From the IMG/VR virus record IMGVR_UViG_3300020421_000007, positions 19,090 through 83,089 of that record: DNA of 64,000 nt; one strand, 5' to 3'. Positions 19,901 to 27,561 of this stretch are shown piece by piece; position 1 is the first letter of the stretch; every line of letters starts with the position of its first letter. A program made the position numbers and the translations under genes. The notes beneath the pieces were generated by a model that was given only the letters and a program-made list of their open reading frames with translations, did no database searches and was not told the DNA's origin. This DNA is from a virus.

Positions 19901-22544
19901 AACTGTTATTGAATTTGAGAGAAGTGCTTCTCCACTTACACTAGAATCTAGTTTCACGCAAGGTAATTTTGTAGACGATATTGTTATTGTTAATGGTGGA
20001 TCTGGATACACAAATAGTCAATACTTTGATGTTTCCATCGATGGTGGAACTGGAACAGGTTTAAAAGCAAATATTATTGTTGCTAATGGAGAAGTAACAG
20101 AACTTACTGTTACTGATGGTGGTAGTGGATATAGTGCTGACTTTAGTGTTACTCCACTTCCAGCACAAATTGGCGCTGGATCTGGTTTAGTTCTTGCTGC
20201 TAAGTTAAGCACTCAGAACAAACAATACGCAAATGTTTCTATTGATGTTAACAGAGTAACAGATGCTACTATTTCGTCTGATTTGTTTGGAACAGTTGGT
20301 GTTGCTAGATTCTTAAAATCGCAGTTTGAAATTGGTGAAGTTGGAAACGGATCTGTAAAACTTAAAACTGGTTCCGATTCTGGACTAGACGCTGACCTTC
20401 TTGATGGTGCCCAAGGTGTTTTCTATACAAATGCTAGCAACCTTTCAGCGGGTACTGTTCCTATTGAAAGAATGTCTGGTACTTATAATATCAGTATTTC
20501 TGGTCAATCTGGTAACACTCTACGTTTAATTTCATCTACTAACAACCCAACATCTAGTCCAGATCCTGATACTTTCTCTACAGGTATTGTTGCCAACACT
20601 CTAAACAATACTGCTACATCACTATCTGATGGTGGATCTAGAGCACTTATCATGACTCTGAGGAACTTTGGTTCCAGTACGGATGCTACTGGTGGTGGCG
20701 CTAGACAATTAGGATTTACAGATAATGATAATATGTGGATCCGTGGTTCTGGATCTACATTAACATCATGGGGTACTTGGTATAAGATCTGGAGTTCTGG
20801 TAACGATGGTGTTGGTTCTGGATTAGATGCTGATAGACTTGATAACAAACAAGGATCTTGGTATCAGAATGCATTAAACATTAACACAGGAACTTTATCT
20901 GATAATAGATTACCAATTTATCAAACTCATAAGTATTTTGAAAATCAGTTAAGCATTAGAGCTGCCGCTGGAAATCCAAGATATAGAATTTATGTTGAGG
21001 GACAACTACTAACCACTTCACCATTCCTTGCTGGTCAGCAAGTTAATTTATATGATTCAAATGCTCAAGGAACTGGTACTATTTTAATTAGTGCTATTCC
21101 CACAAATGTAGATAGTAATGATGCCACTAATAATTATTCTATCATCGAAGGTGTACTTCAAACTGGTACATTTACTGGAGCAATTGCCATTGGTACTACA
21201 GCAGTTTCTGTTCCCTTCCAAGACTTCAGTCTAGATGATGCTGGAACATTTGAAGTTAACAAACTTTATAGTGCTTCAGGTACTGGTATTCTTGCTCTTG
21301 GTAGGGTTGATGGTGTTGCTGCGACAAGTCCAGCAATTCACTTTAGATCTAGTCTAACTCCTGCTACTGGTGGATATAACGTTGCTCTTACTGCTACTGG
21401 TGGAGGAACTACACTAGGATCAGGAACTCTTAACGCTACAGTTGCTAACGCTGATGGTTTCACCATTAATAATAACGTTATCTGGAATGCTGGTAACATT
21501 ACATTTGCTTCTAATAACGTTGTTAATACCGCAGTTAAACGTGACGCTTCTGGCAACTTTGCCGCTGGAACAATCACTGCAAATATAACTGGTGCTTCTT
21601 CACTGAACGTTTTGAAATCAGGCGATACCATGACTGGTAACCTGCAGTGGTCTCAAACTGATCGTGGTCTTGTTTGGGGATTCAATACTGATGGTGCTTC
21701 AATTAAGTTCTATAATACTGGTAATGCTGATACCAATTCAAGATTAGAATTTAACGTTAATGATGATGCCAATGAGTTCTTCCGTTGGACTGGAACTGTG
21801 GGTGGAACTGCCAGAGAATTCATGAAGTTGGTTCCAGCATCTACTGATTACAATGGCAGATTATCTATCCGTGGTATTACTACAATTGAAGCAAATCATA
21901 CAGGAAGTGATCCATATGCTCAGTTAGTTGTTAAGGGTAGAGGAACTGGTGCTTCTTCATATACTGGCATTGTTCTAGATAATCCCGCAAGTCTACAATC
22001 TCATATTAGATTTGCTGATAATGGAAGTTTGAAGTGTCAACTTAGATGGCACAATGGAACAACTCAAGATAACAAACTTAAAATTTATTCATGGATCACT
22101 AGTAGCGATTTTGTTACCTTTGATGCTGCTCAAGGAAACATGGGTGTGGGTACAACTTCACCAAGTTCTAATTATAAATTACAAGTTGCTGGAGCATTTG
22201 CTGCCACCAGCAAGTCGTTCTGTATTGAGCACCCAACTAAAGAGAACCACAACCTCGTCTACGGATCTCTGGAGGGTCCTGAGCACGGTGTATACGTTCG
22301 TGGTAAGGCAAGTAAGGTTATTGAACTTCCAGACTACTGGACCGCTCTTGTAGACGAGAACAGCATTACAGTTCAACTAACACCAATTGGTAACCATAGA
22401 GCATGGGTTGAGAAGATCGAAAACAATAAGATCTTCATCAATGGTGGAGAGTCGTTCTACTTCGTTCAGGCAACACGTAAGGATATTCTACCACTAGAGG
22501 TAGAAGTTGAACTACCTACTGAGGAAAACGAAAATGGCAATTAG
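13905..22544 (+). CDS. Giant mosaic tail-fibre-like protein (2879 aa)
   Basis: Modular adhesion protein, the longest in the window. It has GSGY-type repeats near residues 60-140 and 1740-1830. From about residue 299 a VYVSQSIGSDNNDG segment marks a pectate-lyase-like or DUF1565-like beta-helix. Two related helical units, YKCTRD...AMRNW (about 822-888) and YKCRRD...AMRNW (about 998-1066), look duplicated. A conserved block near 1520-1715 has codon choice unlike its surroundings. The last 110 residues (SFCIEHPTKENHNLVYGSLE, then GPEHGVYVRGK) match a fibre C-terminal domain shared by many marine phages, possibly a trimerisation or maturation domain. Probably a long tail fibre contacting the host. 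Confidence 0.8.
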   Translation: MSLDFNVDKQILSGTEPKILGSENFIVRSGSGSDEKEVFRTLLDPSTKLPRLGINRTGNKVESITVNENQGGTGYTVVPNVELSYPDPNNLAFGTRALASALINNGQVVAIVVDNQGAGYTSAPTVTITGGGGSGAAATAVLDTVDFELDINGAIRTSTSIISDTAKILNLDIDNFITPDANFRAPNLKTWANNSGTPWAANIVLQKGDYYYNGGNIYEVLETGLSGTVGPVHIDGIEPNGDASLKHIGFRVINPDLPLYNDTGDSGIFPRSITPKLGDKSDKIATTEYVLNLATNDVGGRVYVSQSIGSDNNDGRSAAAPVRTIKRACQVASESVGVKETVIIAGGDYVEDNPISIPPDCSIVGDNLRLVIVRPANPGKHIFKFGDKNYVIGVTFRDQINSAGDAVATWDFAMVFDDKQRVYFDRNAGGDFGRSFPIGHQIFGPEKIRVTFQTNTGTNQLLVGETVRGVNTGAVGTVTSVTFDETDANEPDAFVNGSIEIDIVSGSFNLGETFEYEIGAAPNITTFEFVAVGLKSIRAEGEVVSTGMDLTNTLSIARIDTTLQGTAEVSQNGFGSETEGNAEDLGGIVIYTNELLGRDNIHDFQNGDEVIISGLPSSNPDLSFLNGKQRIYKVLEDADGRSRRFVIPKKTTYSNANYVPVSASVSHYADYVTLTLLNSPNKFERANYVARRYQDACNLIRNNADFIAAEVVGQVNKEFAKEYFEVSAVNTNANTFQVYTTPNNFVHTYVSGGTVSYGGQTFTVTDLDYSNISGIGTITLNSSPNFTDGQTVKIEGIIVSCTVNGVTSQKEYPSFNIPIGDYKCTRDLKIIIHSLLMDLEYGSNDNVIEAAKRYIVGNQIDFVDKEIIQTVRAIEYTRQLCILAMRNWRVGTGLVTEPIYVPKYATGVARYFDDTVITTTAGVNADGSASDGTACADVKSAIDTLAYLFVDVLANNASGTLLDAAYLIARNRDLIVDQALIDAQITYPSLSLGVLGEYKCRRDSNIILTNVIRDLVLGGNAGIVTAAESYYTGTELTGLPANEVAATIYAFGKVKDYAIDAMRNWTDGTAASAPVLATATNATYNSNTGDVTVTIADPATALTTSDRVAFKEGAMTWTCSSNGGGDLASPTFQDRNNGRSLEIISVSSSSGSTTFTFNVGDAGSVQGVAHTFVSGLANGVVLIYEPLAANSSSIPRYDDWNILPDPSDPNCATVASAITTSFELLEDILDGTTAPGGTVKTFGTLYDTTNIINYASTTLYDANNDRITPTAVYDDLPIIEASPYTQNSSIISFLGGGGSLVDGSKVKSPNCPFPGLEPDGSASFPNQGKSMVASAFTIVSFGGTGYKVVEDGYTQLVSVFVIFCEDGILCETGGYASVTNSATNFGTFALRATGFRKDPYTFDVGQIVGVSSSTGTNRTQFRVSGLGREPLEHYIVKIDGYKNHNPDIEFFVETVEQVTVGPPFEALLTLESGSGGAAEFEDVNNPGVIVSNSLAEFSGVTLRLHRPSIVNSSSHTWEFAGSGTNYNALPENGGTKIEANEQVPQNYGRVYCSGTDELGDFKVGTFAKIENRTGAITFTGTVTISEVEFLKLKGGDVVVTGFDASNTLGGANSTDSKLPTQKAVKDYITNNLGPYLNKPYSTNAVPRALVELTDSGKISIDQIPALRPFSVFTVADQAERLALEGALAGDIAIQQDNNVSFILNNDLSSLFVGFPIDSNLVFNTGDIYTGSNTGGRIQATEYRQGVVYQLNITDAGSGYTSAPTVTINHAGNAPSVEAKAVATIANGQVVTLTLITFNSYIGGLGYDAQPTVNIAAPGGGGTTAVASALIESRVYGDIVNNIKIDDTDSIDDSDSPANTVSINRVVNTSSNIASNWVSLSATQISATDITSGIISTSRLALNSSAANSFTFLRGDQAYAPAVQSFKAAETRYFAILSSQANNGSSQLVFPTNADVLKGHEVKATVNGIQVNTTISVVVTAAGFTTITLNNPVNQNIPAGTVIEFERSASPLTLESSFTQGNFVDDIVIVNGGSGYTNSQYFDVSIDGGTGTGLKANIIVANGEVTELTVTDGGSGYSADFSVTPLPAQIGAGSGLVLAAKLSTQNKQYANVSIDVNRVTDATISSDLFGTVGVARFLKSQFEIGEVGNGSVKLKTGSDSGLDADLLDGAQGVFYTNASNLSAGTVPIERMSGTYNISISGQSGNTLRLISSTNNPTSSPDPDTFSTGIVANTLNNTATSLSDGGSRALIMTLRNFGSSTDATGGGARQLGFTDNDNMWIRGSGSTLTSWGTWYKIWSSGNDGVGSGLDADRLDNKQGSWYQNALNINTGTLSDNRLPIYQTHKYFENQLSIRAAAGNPRYRIYVEGQLLTTSPFLAGQQVNLYDSNAQGTGTILISAIPTNVDSNDATNNYSIIEGVLQTGTFTGAIAIGTTAVSVPFQDFSLDDAGTFEVNKLYSASGTGILALGRVDGVAATSPAIHFRSSLTPATGGYNVALTATGGGTTLGSGTLNATVANADGFTINNNVIWNAGNITFASNNVVNTAVKRDASGNFAAGTITANITGASSLNVLKSGDTMTGNLQWSQTDRGLVWGFNTDGASIKFYNTGNADTNSRLEFNVNDDANEFFRWTGTVGGTAREFMKLVPASTDYNGRLSIRGITTIEANHTGSDPYAQLVVKGRGTGASSYTGIVLDNPASLQSHIRFADNGSLKCQLRWHNGTTQDNKLKIYSWITSSDFVTFDAAQGNMGVGTTSPSSNYKLQVAGAFAATSKSFCIEHPTKENHNLVYGSLEGPEHGVYVRGKASKVIELPDYWTALVDENSITVQLTPIGNHRAWVEKIENNKIFINGGESFYFVQATRKDILPLEVEVELPTEENENGN

Positions 22545-23190
22545 ATATGGAAAAGGATCTAGAAGAATTACTTCTGGAGATATCCTAGCATACTACACCA
22601 ACAATATGAATAATGTTTCTTCTGGAGATGTTGGTGGTGGTTATGAATTTTATGGAACAAATACTCAAGGTGGTTGTGGTAATGTTAATGGTGATGCTGG
22701 TGTTTTAATTGTTCTTAAGGATGACATCTCTTGGAATAGAGTTACATGCCAATTTGAATTTGATGGCACTGCTTCTTGCTGGACTTTTTTAGGCGCAGGT
22801 TCTAGCACCAATTCAACACAAGATGCTGCTGGTTATGGTTATGGAGCAAATGGTCCCAGTGTTCCAACAGAAATGTCTAATAGCAACAATTATAATGCTG
22901 GTGGTCATGGAAACATTTATGAATATAACGAAAATTTAGGAGATAGAATTTTTAATGATGTTAATGCTTTTAGTGATAGTGGTAACTTCATTAGAAAAGC
23001 AAGTGCCTGTGACAACGAAAATACTAATATGTTCCATGGTAGTTTTAATGATGCTGGATACAAATCATTTTGGACTACAAGAAGAAGAGTTGAAAATGGA
23101 TATCCAGGTGGAGTTTGGCATGGAAGATCCTGTGCTAGCACAGGAAGATATATAAGGATAAAGAATATTTTTGTTTGGTACGAGGGATAA
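22534..23190 (+). CDS. Fibre-associated protein, unknown (218 aa)
   Basis: Overlaps the end of the 2879-aa fibre gene by 11 bases. I chose the ATG at 22534 (MAIRYGKGSRRITSGDIL) because it gives a typical short overlap and a normal N-terminus. It is rich in Gly, Asn, Ser and Tyr with several cysteines (Cys near residues 48, 72 and 82), as in lectin-like or receptor-binding tips. No family recognised. Position after the fibre suggests a tip protein or adhesin. Confidence 0.7.
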   Translation: MAIRYGKGSRRITSGDILAYYTNNMNNVSSGDVGGGYEFYGTNTQGGCGNVNGDAGVLIVLKDDISWNRVTCQFEFDGTASCWTFLGAGSSTNSTQDAAGYGYGANGPSVPTEMSNSNNYNAGGHGNIYEYNENLGDRIFNDVNAFSDSGNFIRKASACDNENTNMFHGSFNDAGYKSFWTTRRRVENGYPGGVWHGRSCASTGRYIRIKNIFVWYEG

Positions 23191-23193
23191 CCA

Positions 23194-23961
23194 ATGGCAA
23201 CATTTACAGGACCACATGGAGTACAAAGAGGATTAATATTTTGTGTAGATGCAGGTAATCCTAAGTCTTACAAATCTGGAGATGCTGAGTGGAAAAATAT
23301 TGCTCCTACAACTTTTGGAAATATGAAACCTGTCTCTGGATTTAATTCACAGTGTCAGTGGAATTCAAATGGATATTTTGATATCAATAGTTATGCTGAT
23401 AATCCACAACCAAATGCTATTGCTAGTTCCACAAACGATGCCCACATTTATCATACGGTTCCATCTGAATTTAGATTGGATGGCAGTAGTCAAGATAAAA
23501 GTTATGAAGCTTGGTTTAGAATAACAAATTTATCATATACTAATGGTTCTATTTTTAGGACTATGACTGGTACTGGTTGTAGCTATGCTTGTAATGGAGG
23601 TATAGAATATAATAATGGAGTTGTAGAATTTACCCATTATGATAATAATGCTTATCATTTAACTAATGGTGGGTATGTTGCTACTCCAGGTGTTTGGATT
23701 CATGCTGTAGGAAGTTATACTTCTGGAGAAAATCCAAATAAAAAATTATATATTAATGGTGAATTAAATGCTTCTATGAATACATCAGCATTTGATTATG
23801 CTTCTGGTGGAGTGTATATTGAAATTGGTTTTAATAGAAAAGCAAATGCCCCAAGAACATTTGATGGTGACATTGCTATTGTCAGTATGTACAACGTTGG
23901 TCTTACGGCAGCAGAGGTTAAACAAAACTTTGATGCCAATAGAGCAAGATTTGGAATATAA
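23194..23961 (+). CDS. Concanavalin A-like (LamG-type) lectin domain protein (255 aa)
   Basis: The sequence has the pattern of a LamG/concanavalin A-like domain: GLIFCVDAGNPKSY at the start, a SYEAWFRI strand in the middle, WIHAVGSYTSG and KKLYINGELNASM towards the end, and FDGDIAIVSMYNVGLTAAEV at the C-terminus. Such domains bind sugars and are common in marine phage fibre tips. It starts three bases after the previous stop. It probably binds cell-surface polysaccharide of the cyanobacterial host. Family call is confident at fold level; ligand is unknown. Confidence 0.8.
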   Translation: MATFTGPHGVQRGLIFCVDAGNPKSYKSGDAEWKNIAPTTFGNMKPVSGFNSQCQWNSNGYFDINSYADNPQPNAIASSTNDAHIYHTVPSEFRLDGSSQDKSYEAWFRITNLSYTNGSIFRTMTGTGCSYACNGGIEYNNGVVEFTHYDNNAYHLTNGGYVATPGVWIHAVGSYTSGENPNKKLYINGELNASMNTSAFDYASGGVYIEIGFNRKANAPRTFDGDIAIVSMYNVGLTAAEVKQNFDANRARFGI

Positions 23962-23964
23962 ATA
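23957..23964 (+). promoter_or_regulatory. Late promoter TATAAATA embedded in a stop codon
   Basis: Exact late octamer that contains the TAA stop of the LamG-like gene (GGA ATA TAA ATA). It lies 23 bases before the start of the 666-aa fibre gene. Confidence 0.75.
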
Positions 23965-23986
23965 CTCAATAAAGGTCTAACTCAAG

Positions 23987-25987
23987 ATGGCGAATTCTGA
24001 TAAGGACATCCTTATAACGCCCAATAGAGGCACAGCGAATATACCAGAAATTAGTTTTGTCGGACAAGATAATGCACCGATTAAACTTCGCGTACTTGAT
24101 GACAACACGTTATCCTTTGAAGGAAACTCGGGACAACTATTTTCTATTGATGATAATTTAACTACTGGAACAATATTTGCTGTTTCCGATATTAGTGGCG
24201 TACCATCAATTCAAGTTGATGCTAATGGAAGAATCGACATTGCCAGATATGGTGGATCATTAAATATCGGCAATAATAATAACACCACAGACAGAGCACT
24301 ATGTGTTACTGGTGAGATAGCACTAACAACTATAAATTCAACACCAGCTGGTTTATGTTTCTGGGAAAGTGGAGATAATACTGGTACAGCACCAGCACAG
24401 ATTTATTGGGATGGACCTGGATATGCTGATAACAACAACTATCTTTCTCTCAGAACAAATAGTGCGGACAGATTAACAGTAACATATGCTGGTGCTGTTG
24501 GATTGGGCACCAACGCACCAAATAAAAAATTCCATCTTTATGGTGGTCATGGTGATACTTCCATGAGATTGACACTGCCATCAGGAAACAATGGTGCAGG
24601 AACTGGTGATATTCATATGCAACTATGGGTATCAGAACCAGGAAGGACCTGGGATGGTGGTGGCATTGGTATGAATGTTACCAATTATTATACAACGTCA
24701 TATCCATCATCTGCTAATGATCAATCAAATAATTATTTCCCACAACTGAATAGTGCCATCGGTCAAGCATATTTGAGATTTTTCCCTAATGGAGGAAGAA
24801 TCGAATTCTCTACGATGGACAATGATGGTACATCATATAGAGAACAAATCCATATGCTTAAAGGTGGCATTGGTATCAATACCACCACAGATGTCGGAAG
24901 CACTTACAAATTAGTTGTTGGTGGTGATATTAATTTTACTGGTGAATTATATCAAAATGGAACAATTTTTGAAACTCTACCTCCACAAAGCGCAGCTACA
25001 ATTGGCGCAGCATTAAGATCTGATGGCACCAATGCTTTCTGGGATATTGGTGATCCATGGGGTGGTAACGGTACTGATGATCTTCCACACGCAGTAGAAG
25101 ACAGATATAGAGTTGGATTCCAAATTAGCAGAGGATATGCTATGGCGGGATATAAGAACAGCACATCTTATAAGAATGTATGTTCTCTCGACATGGCAAA
25201 TAATACCATCACAAATCATGGAGACATTTTAACAAATGGTCAAGGTTATTGTGCGGGAGCACAAAACTTAAGCATGTACGCATACGTTATGATTGCGGTC
25301 AATGGTGTTGGTGGTACTGGATCTACTGTATCTAAGATCAATATGAATACATCATCAAACGCAAATACAACATCTATTAATAATAATAGATCTGCTACAA
25401 GTTTGATGAGGAGAGACTTTAAGTATGCGTATGTTTATGGTGGAGGAGACAGTAGACCAGATAGATTTAATTTAACTAATGACACTTCTGCTTTATCTCC
25501 AAATGGTAACCCAGCAGGTGGTGAAAATAATCCAGCAGGTGGTTTTGGTGCTACCTATGGATGGACTAGAAGAAATGGAGCATACTTATTCAGTTGGGCT
25601 GCTGAAACTTATACTGCTTGGCCAAGTTCGCCTGGAACCGATGGATCGAATAAAACCTTAAATGCCAGACATGGATTTAATTATTGGAATACTGCTGGTG
25701 GATATAGAACTTCATCAAACCTTTCTAAGAGAAGCGCCCTTACAGGATCTGAGGCAACTCAGGTTGGTAAATTTGAATGTGGAGAAGAAACTTTCTTTAC
25801 TGGTATGAACCGTGGATACATGTGTGGTATGTATGATGGTGCTCAAAAGAACACAGGAGCAGTTCTAAATTATTCTGCTGAAACATTTACTGCTGATAGT
25901 AATATAGATAGACAAGGACCACCTGGATCTGCTTCTGGAGCTGGTGCTGAGTTTGGTACAGTTCTAACAGGTTACGACGGAGTATAA
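23987..25987 (+). CDS. Tail fibre-like protein (666 aa)
   Basis: The N-terminal 150 residues (ILITPNRGTANIPEISFVGQ, then DVSGVPSIQVD-like strands) and a GLGTNAPNKKFHLYG segment are typical of marine phage fibres with repeated beta strands. A short KLVVGGDINFTGELYQNG stretch near residue 310 is a common hinge motif. The C-terminal half (from about residue 370) has repeated GYAMAGYKN, YVYGGGD and GYMCGMYDG segments that look like Kelch- or propeller-type blades. It has its own late promoter. Likely a host-recognition fibre; the C-terminal blade count is not determined. Confidence 0.75.
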   Translation: MANSDKDILITPNRGTANIPEISFVGQDNAPIKLRVLDDNTLSFEGNSGQLFSIDDNLTTGTIFAVSDISGVPSIQVDANGRIDIARYGGSLNIGNNNNTTDRALCVTGEIALTTINSTPAGLCFWESGDNTGTAPAQIYWDGPGYADNNNYLSLRTNSADRLTVTYAGAVGLGTNAPNKKFHLYGGHGDTSMRLTLPSGNNGAGTGDIHMQLWVSEPGRTWDGGGIGMNVTNYYTTSYPSSANDQSNNYFPQLNSAIGQAYLRFFPNGGRIEFSTMDNDGTSYREQIHMLKGGIGINTTTDVGSTYKLVVGGDINFTGELYQNGTIFETLPPQSAATIGAALRSDGTNAFWDIGDPWGGNGTDDLPHAVEDRYRVGFQISRGYAMAGYKNSTSYKNVCSLDMANNTITNHGDILTNGQGYCAGAQNLSMYAYVMIAVNGVGGTGSTVSKINMNTSSNANTTSINNNRSATSLMRRDFKYAYVYGGGDSRPDRFNLTNDTSALSPNGNPAGGENNPAGGFGATYGWTRRNGAYLFSWAAETYTAWPSSPGTDGSNKTLNARHGFNYWNTAGGYRTSSNLSKRSALTGSEATQVGKFECGEETFFTGMNRGYMCGMYDGAQKNTGAVLNYSAETFTADSNIDRQGPPGSASGAGAEFGTVLTGYDGV

Positions 25988-25989
25988 AA

Positions 25990-26742
25990 ATGAGAAGTTA
26001 TTATCTTACAAATTCCAGAGCAGTATCTAAACTGTTTTCTTTTAAAACGCATGGAGAAATCCTTAATTGGAGATTCTTTTCTATTGATTATCTCGACAAA
26101 GATAATTTAAAGGAACTAGCTCCACGATGTATTGAAGTGGAAAAGGATGTTGCTATATTTGGCATTAAATCTTGGGGAGAAACTAGAGATGAAATTTCTG
26201 TATATAACACAGAATGTGAAGTAGATAATGAATTTGAAGAGTTTGATGTTGTAGCAGCAAATCCTAAAGATACTCAAGGAAAAATTAAAATTCCTATGAG
26301 TGATAAAAGAAAGGGTGTTGTTAGAAAAGCAATGAAATTAATTGCTAAAGTTATTATTGAAGATGAATATGATGTTAAATATCGTAGTTACTTGGCAAAA
26401 ACTTCCGCCTTAGAAAGAGACACATGGAAATATCAGGTAGAAGATACTGATTTTAGAAACTCTCTTGCTGATATTAAAGGACGCGAAAGAGAAGAATTTG
26501 GAAACATTGTTTTTAGTAGTGGAAACTCCCATGAGGACTATATAAAAACATTATACATAGAGTGTCAGTCATTAAAACAAAAATTTTATGATGCTGTGAC
26601 TATTGAAGATCTAAGTGTTTTATATGAAGATCATTTCAATCTTCCCATGCAGTCCCATCTTGCTATTAAGTTGGGTAGAGAAATTGTTAATGCTGATAAA
26701 CCAAACGAAAGACTAGATGTTGGAGTTGGTTTAAATTTTTAA
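25990..26742 (+). CDS. Unknown protein after the fibre gene (250 aa)
   Basis: Begins three bases after the fibre stop. Mixed alpha/beta and charged, with no signal peptide, membrane segment or recognised catalytic motif. Features seen include two Lys/Arg-rich helices near residues 112-150 and a helical C-terminus. Genes in this place are often fibre assembly chaperones or fibre-attached proteins; that is inference from position. Confidence 0.7.
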   Translation: MRSYYLTNSRAVSKLFSFKTHGEILNWRFFSIDYLDKDNLKELAPRCIEVEKDVAIFGIKSWGETRDEISVYNTECEVDNEFEEFDVVAANPKDTQGKIKIPMSDKRKGVVRKAMKLIAKVIIEDEYDVKYRSYLAKTSALERDTWKYQVEDTDFRNSLADIKGREREEFGNIVFSSGNSHEDYIKTLYIECQSLKQKFYDAVTIEDLSVLYEDHFNLPMQSHLAIKLGREIVNADKPNERLDVGVGLNF

Positions 26743-26760
26743 ATTAATTTTTGAATCGCC

Positions 26761-27561
26761 ATGGCAATTGATGCAAATGAATTAGATATTGATACTATTG
26801 TAGATATCGCTAAAAAATGGGCAAGTGGTATGTCACCTCAGCAGTGTGACATGTATGTAATTCATTCTCAAGTTACAAAAGACAGGCAGGTTAAACAATG
26901 TCTGATGGAAATTGAGAATAGAAATCACAATTTACAAAAACTTGATATTGAAAAGAGGAAGCACGAAGTAAATCTTAGAAAGGTTACTGCTTTATATGAG
27001 GCAGAAGAAGATCCTGATGAAAAGGAACTTTTTCAAATTGAACTCGATAGTATGGCTTTAGATTTTGATGTGTTTAAACGCAGAAAAATTACACAAGAAA
27101 AAGAAATTCAAAGTTTCTTTCAGTGGTTGCTTGATGAAGGGTATACTGCTGAAGAATTAGAAAAAAGATTGGAGTATGATCCCGAAGAAGAAAGAAAGTA
27201 TTGGATTTCTAGAATGGGTAAACAAGCAGCTCTTGATGTTGTATTCCAAGGAAGAATTGGAACAGGCAATTTAGATTCAATTGCCATGATGAAAGAGACA
27301 GATCAGCAAGCAATTTTAGAAATTGCTATGCAATATTCTGCATTGTATAATGTAAGTATGAAAAAAATTCAAGAGAGACTTCTTCCATACATTCAACAAA
27401 TGGAAGAAAGTTCCACTGGAGCATTACCAACATTCCATGGCATCGATGATAATCTTGAAATTGGTTTATTGAGTGAATTAAAAACTATTAAAGGTGAATT
27501 GAATGCCGCCAAACCATCCACACCAAGTCTTCAGCTTACCTATAAACCCAAAGCTTCCTGA
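26761..27561 (+). CDS. Helical, charged protein, unknown (266 aa)
   Basis: Strongly helical and charged. Residues about 40-80 (CLMEIENRNHNLQKLDIEKR) and 100-150 have coiled-coil character. No membrane segment or named domain. Its 3' end overlaps the next gene by 59 bases in another frame, an unusually long overlap for this genome. With the 250-aa gene it links the fibre block to the oxygenase cassette. Chaperone or scaffold roles are possible but unsupported. Confidence 0.7.
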   Translation: MAIDANELDIDTIVDIAKKWASGMSPQQCDMYVIHSQVTKDRQVKQCLMEIENRNHNLQKLDIEKRKHEVNLRKVTALYEAEEDPDEKELFQIELDSMALDFDVFKRRKITQEKEIQSFFQWLLDEGYTAEELEKRLEYDPEEERKYWISRMGKQAALDVVFQGRIGTGNLDSIAMMKETDQQAILEIAMQYSALYNVSMKKIQERLLPYIQQMEESSTGALPTFHGIDDNLEIGLLSELKTIKGELNAAKPSTPSLQLTYKPKAS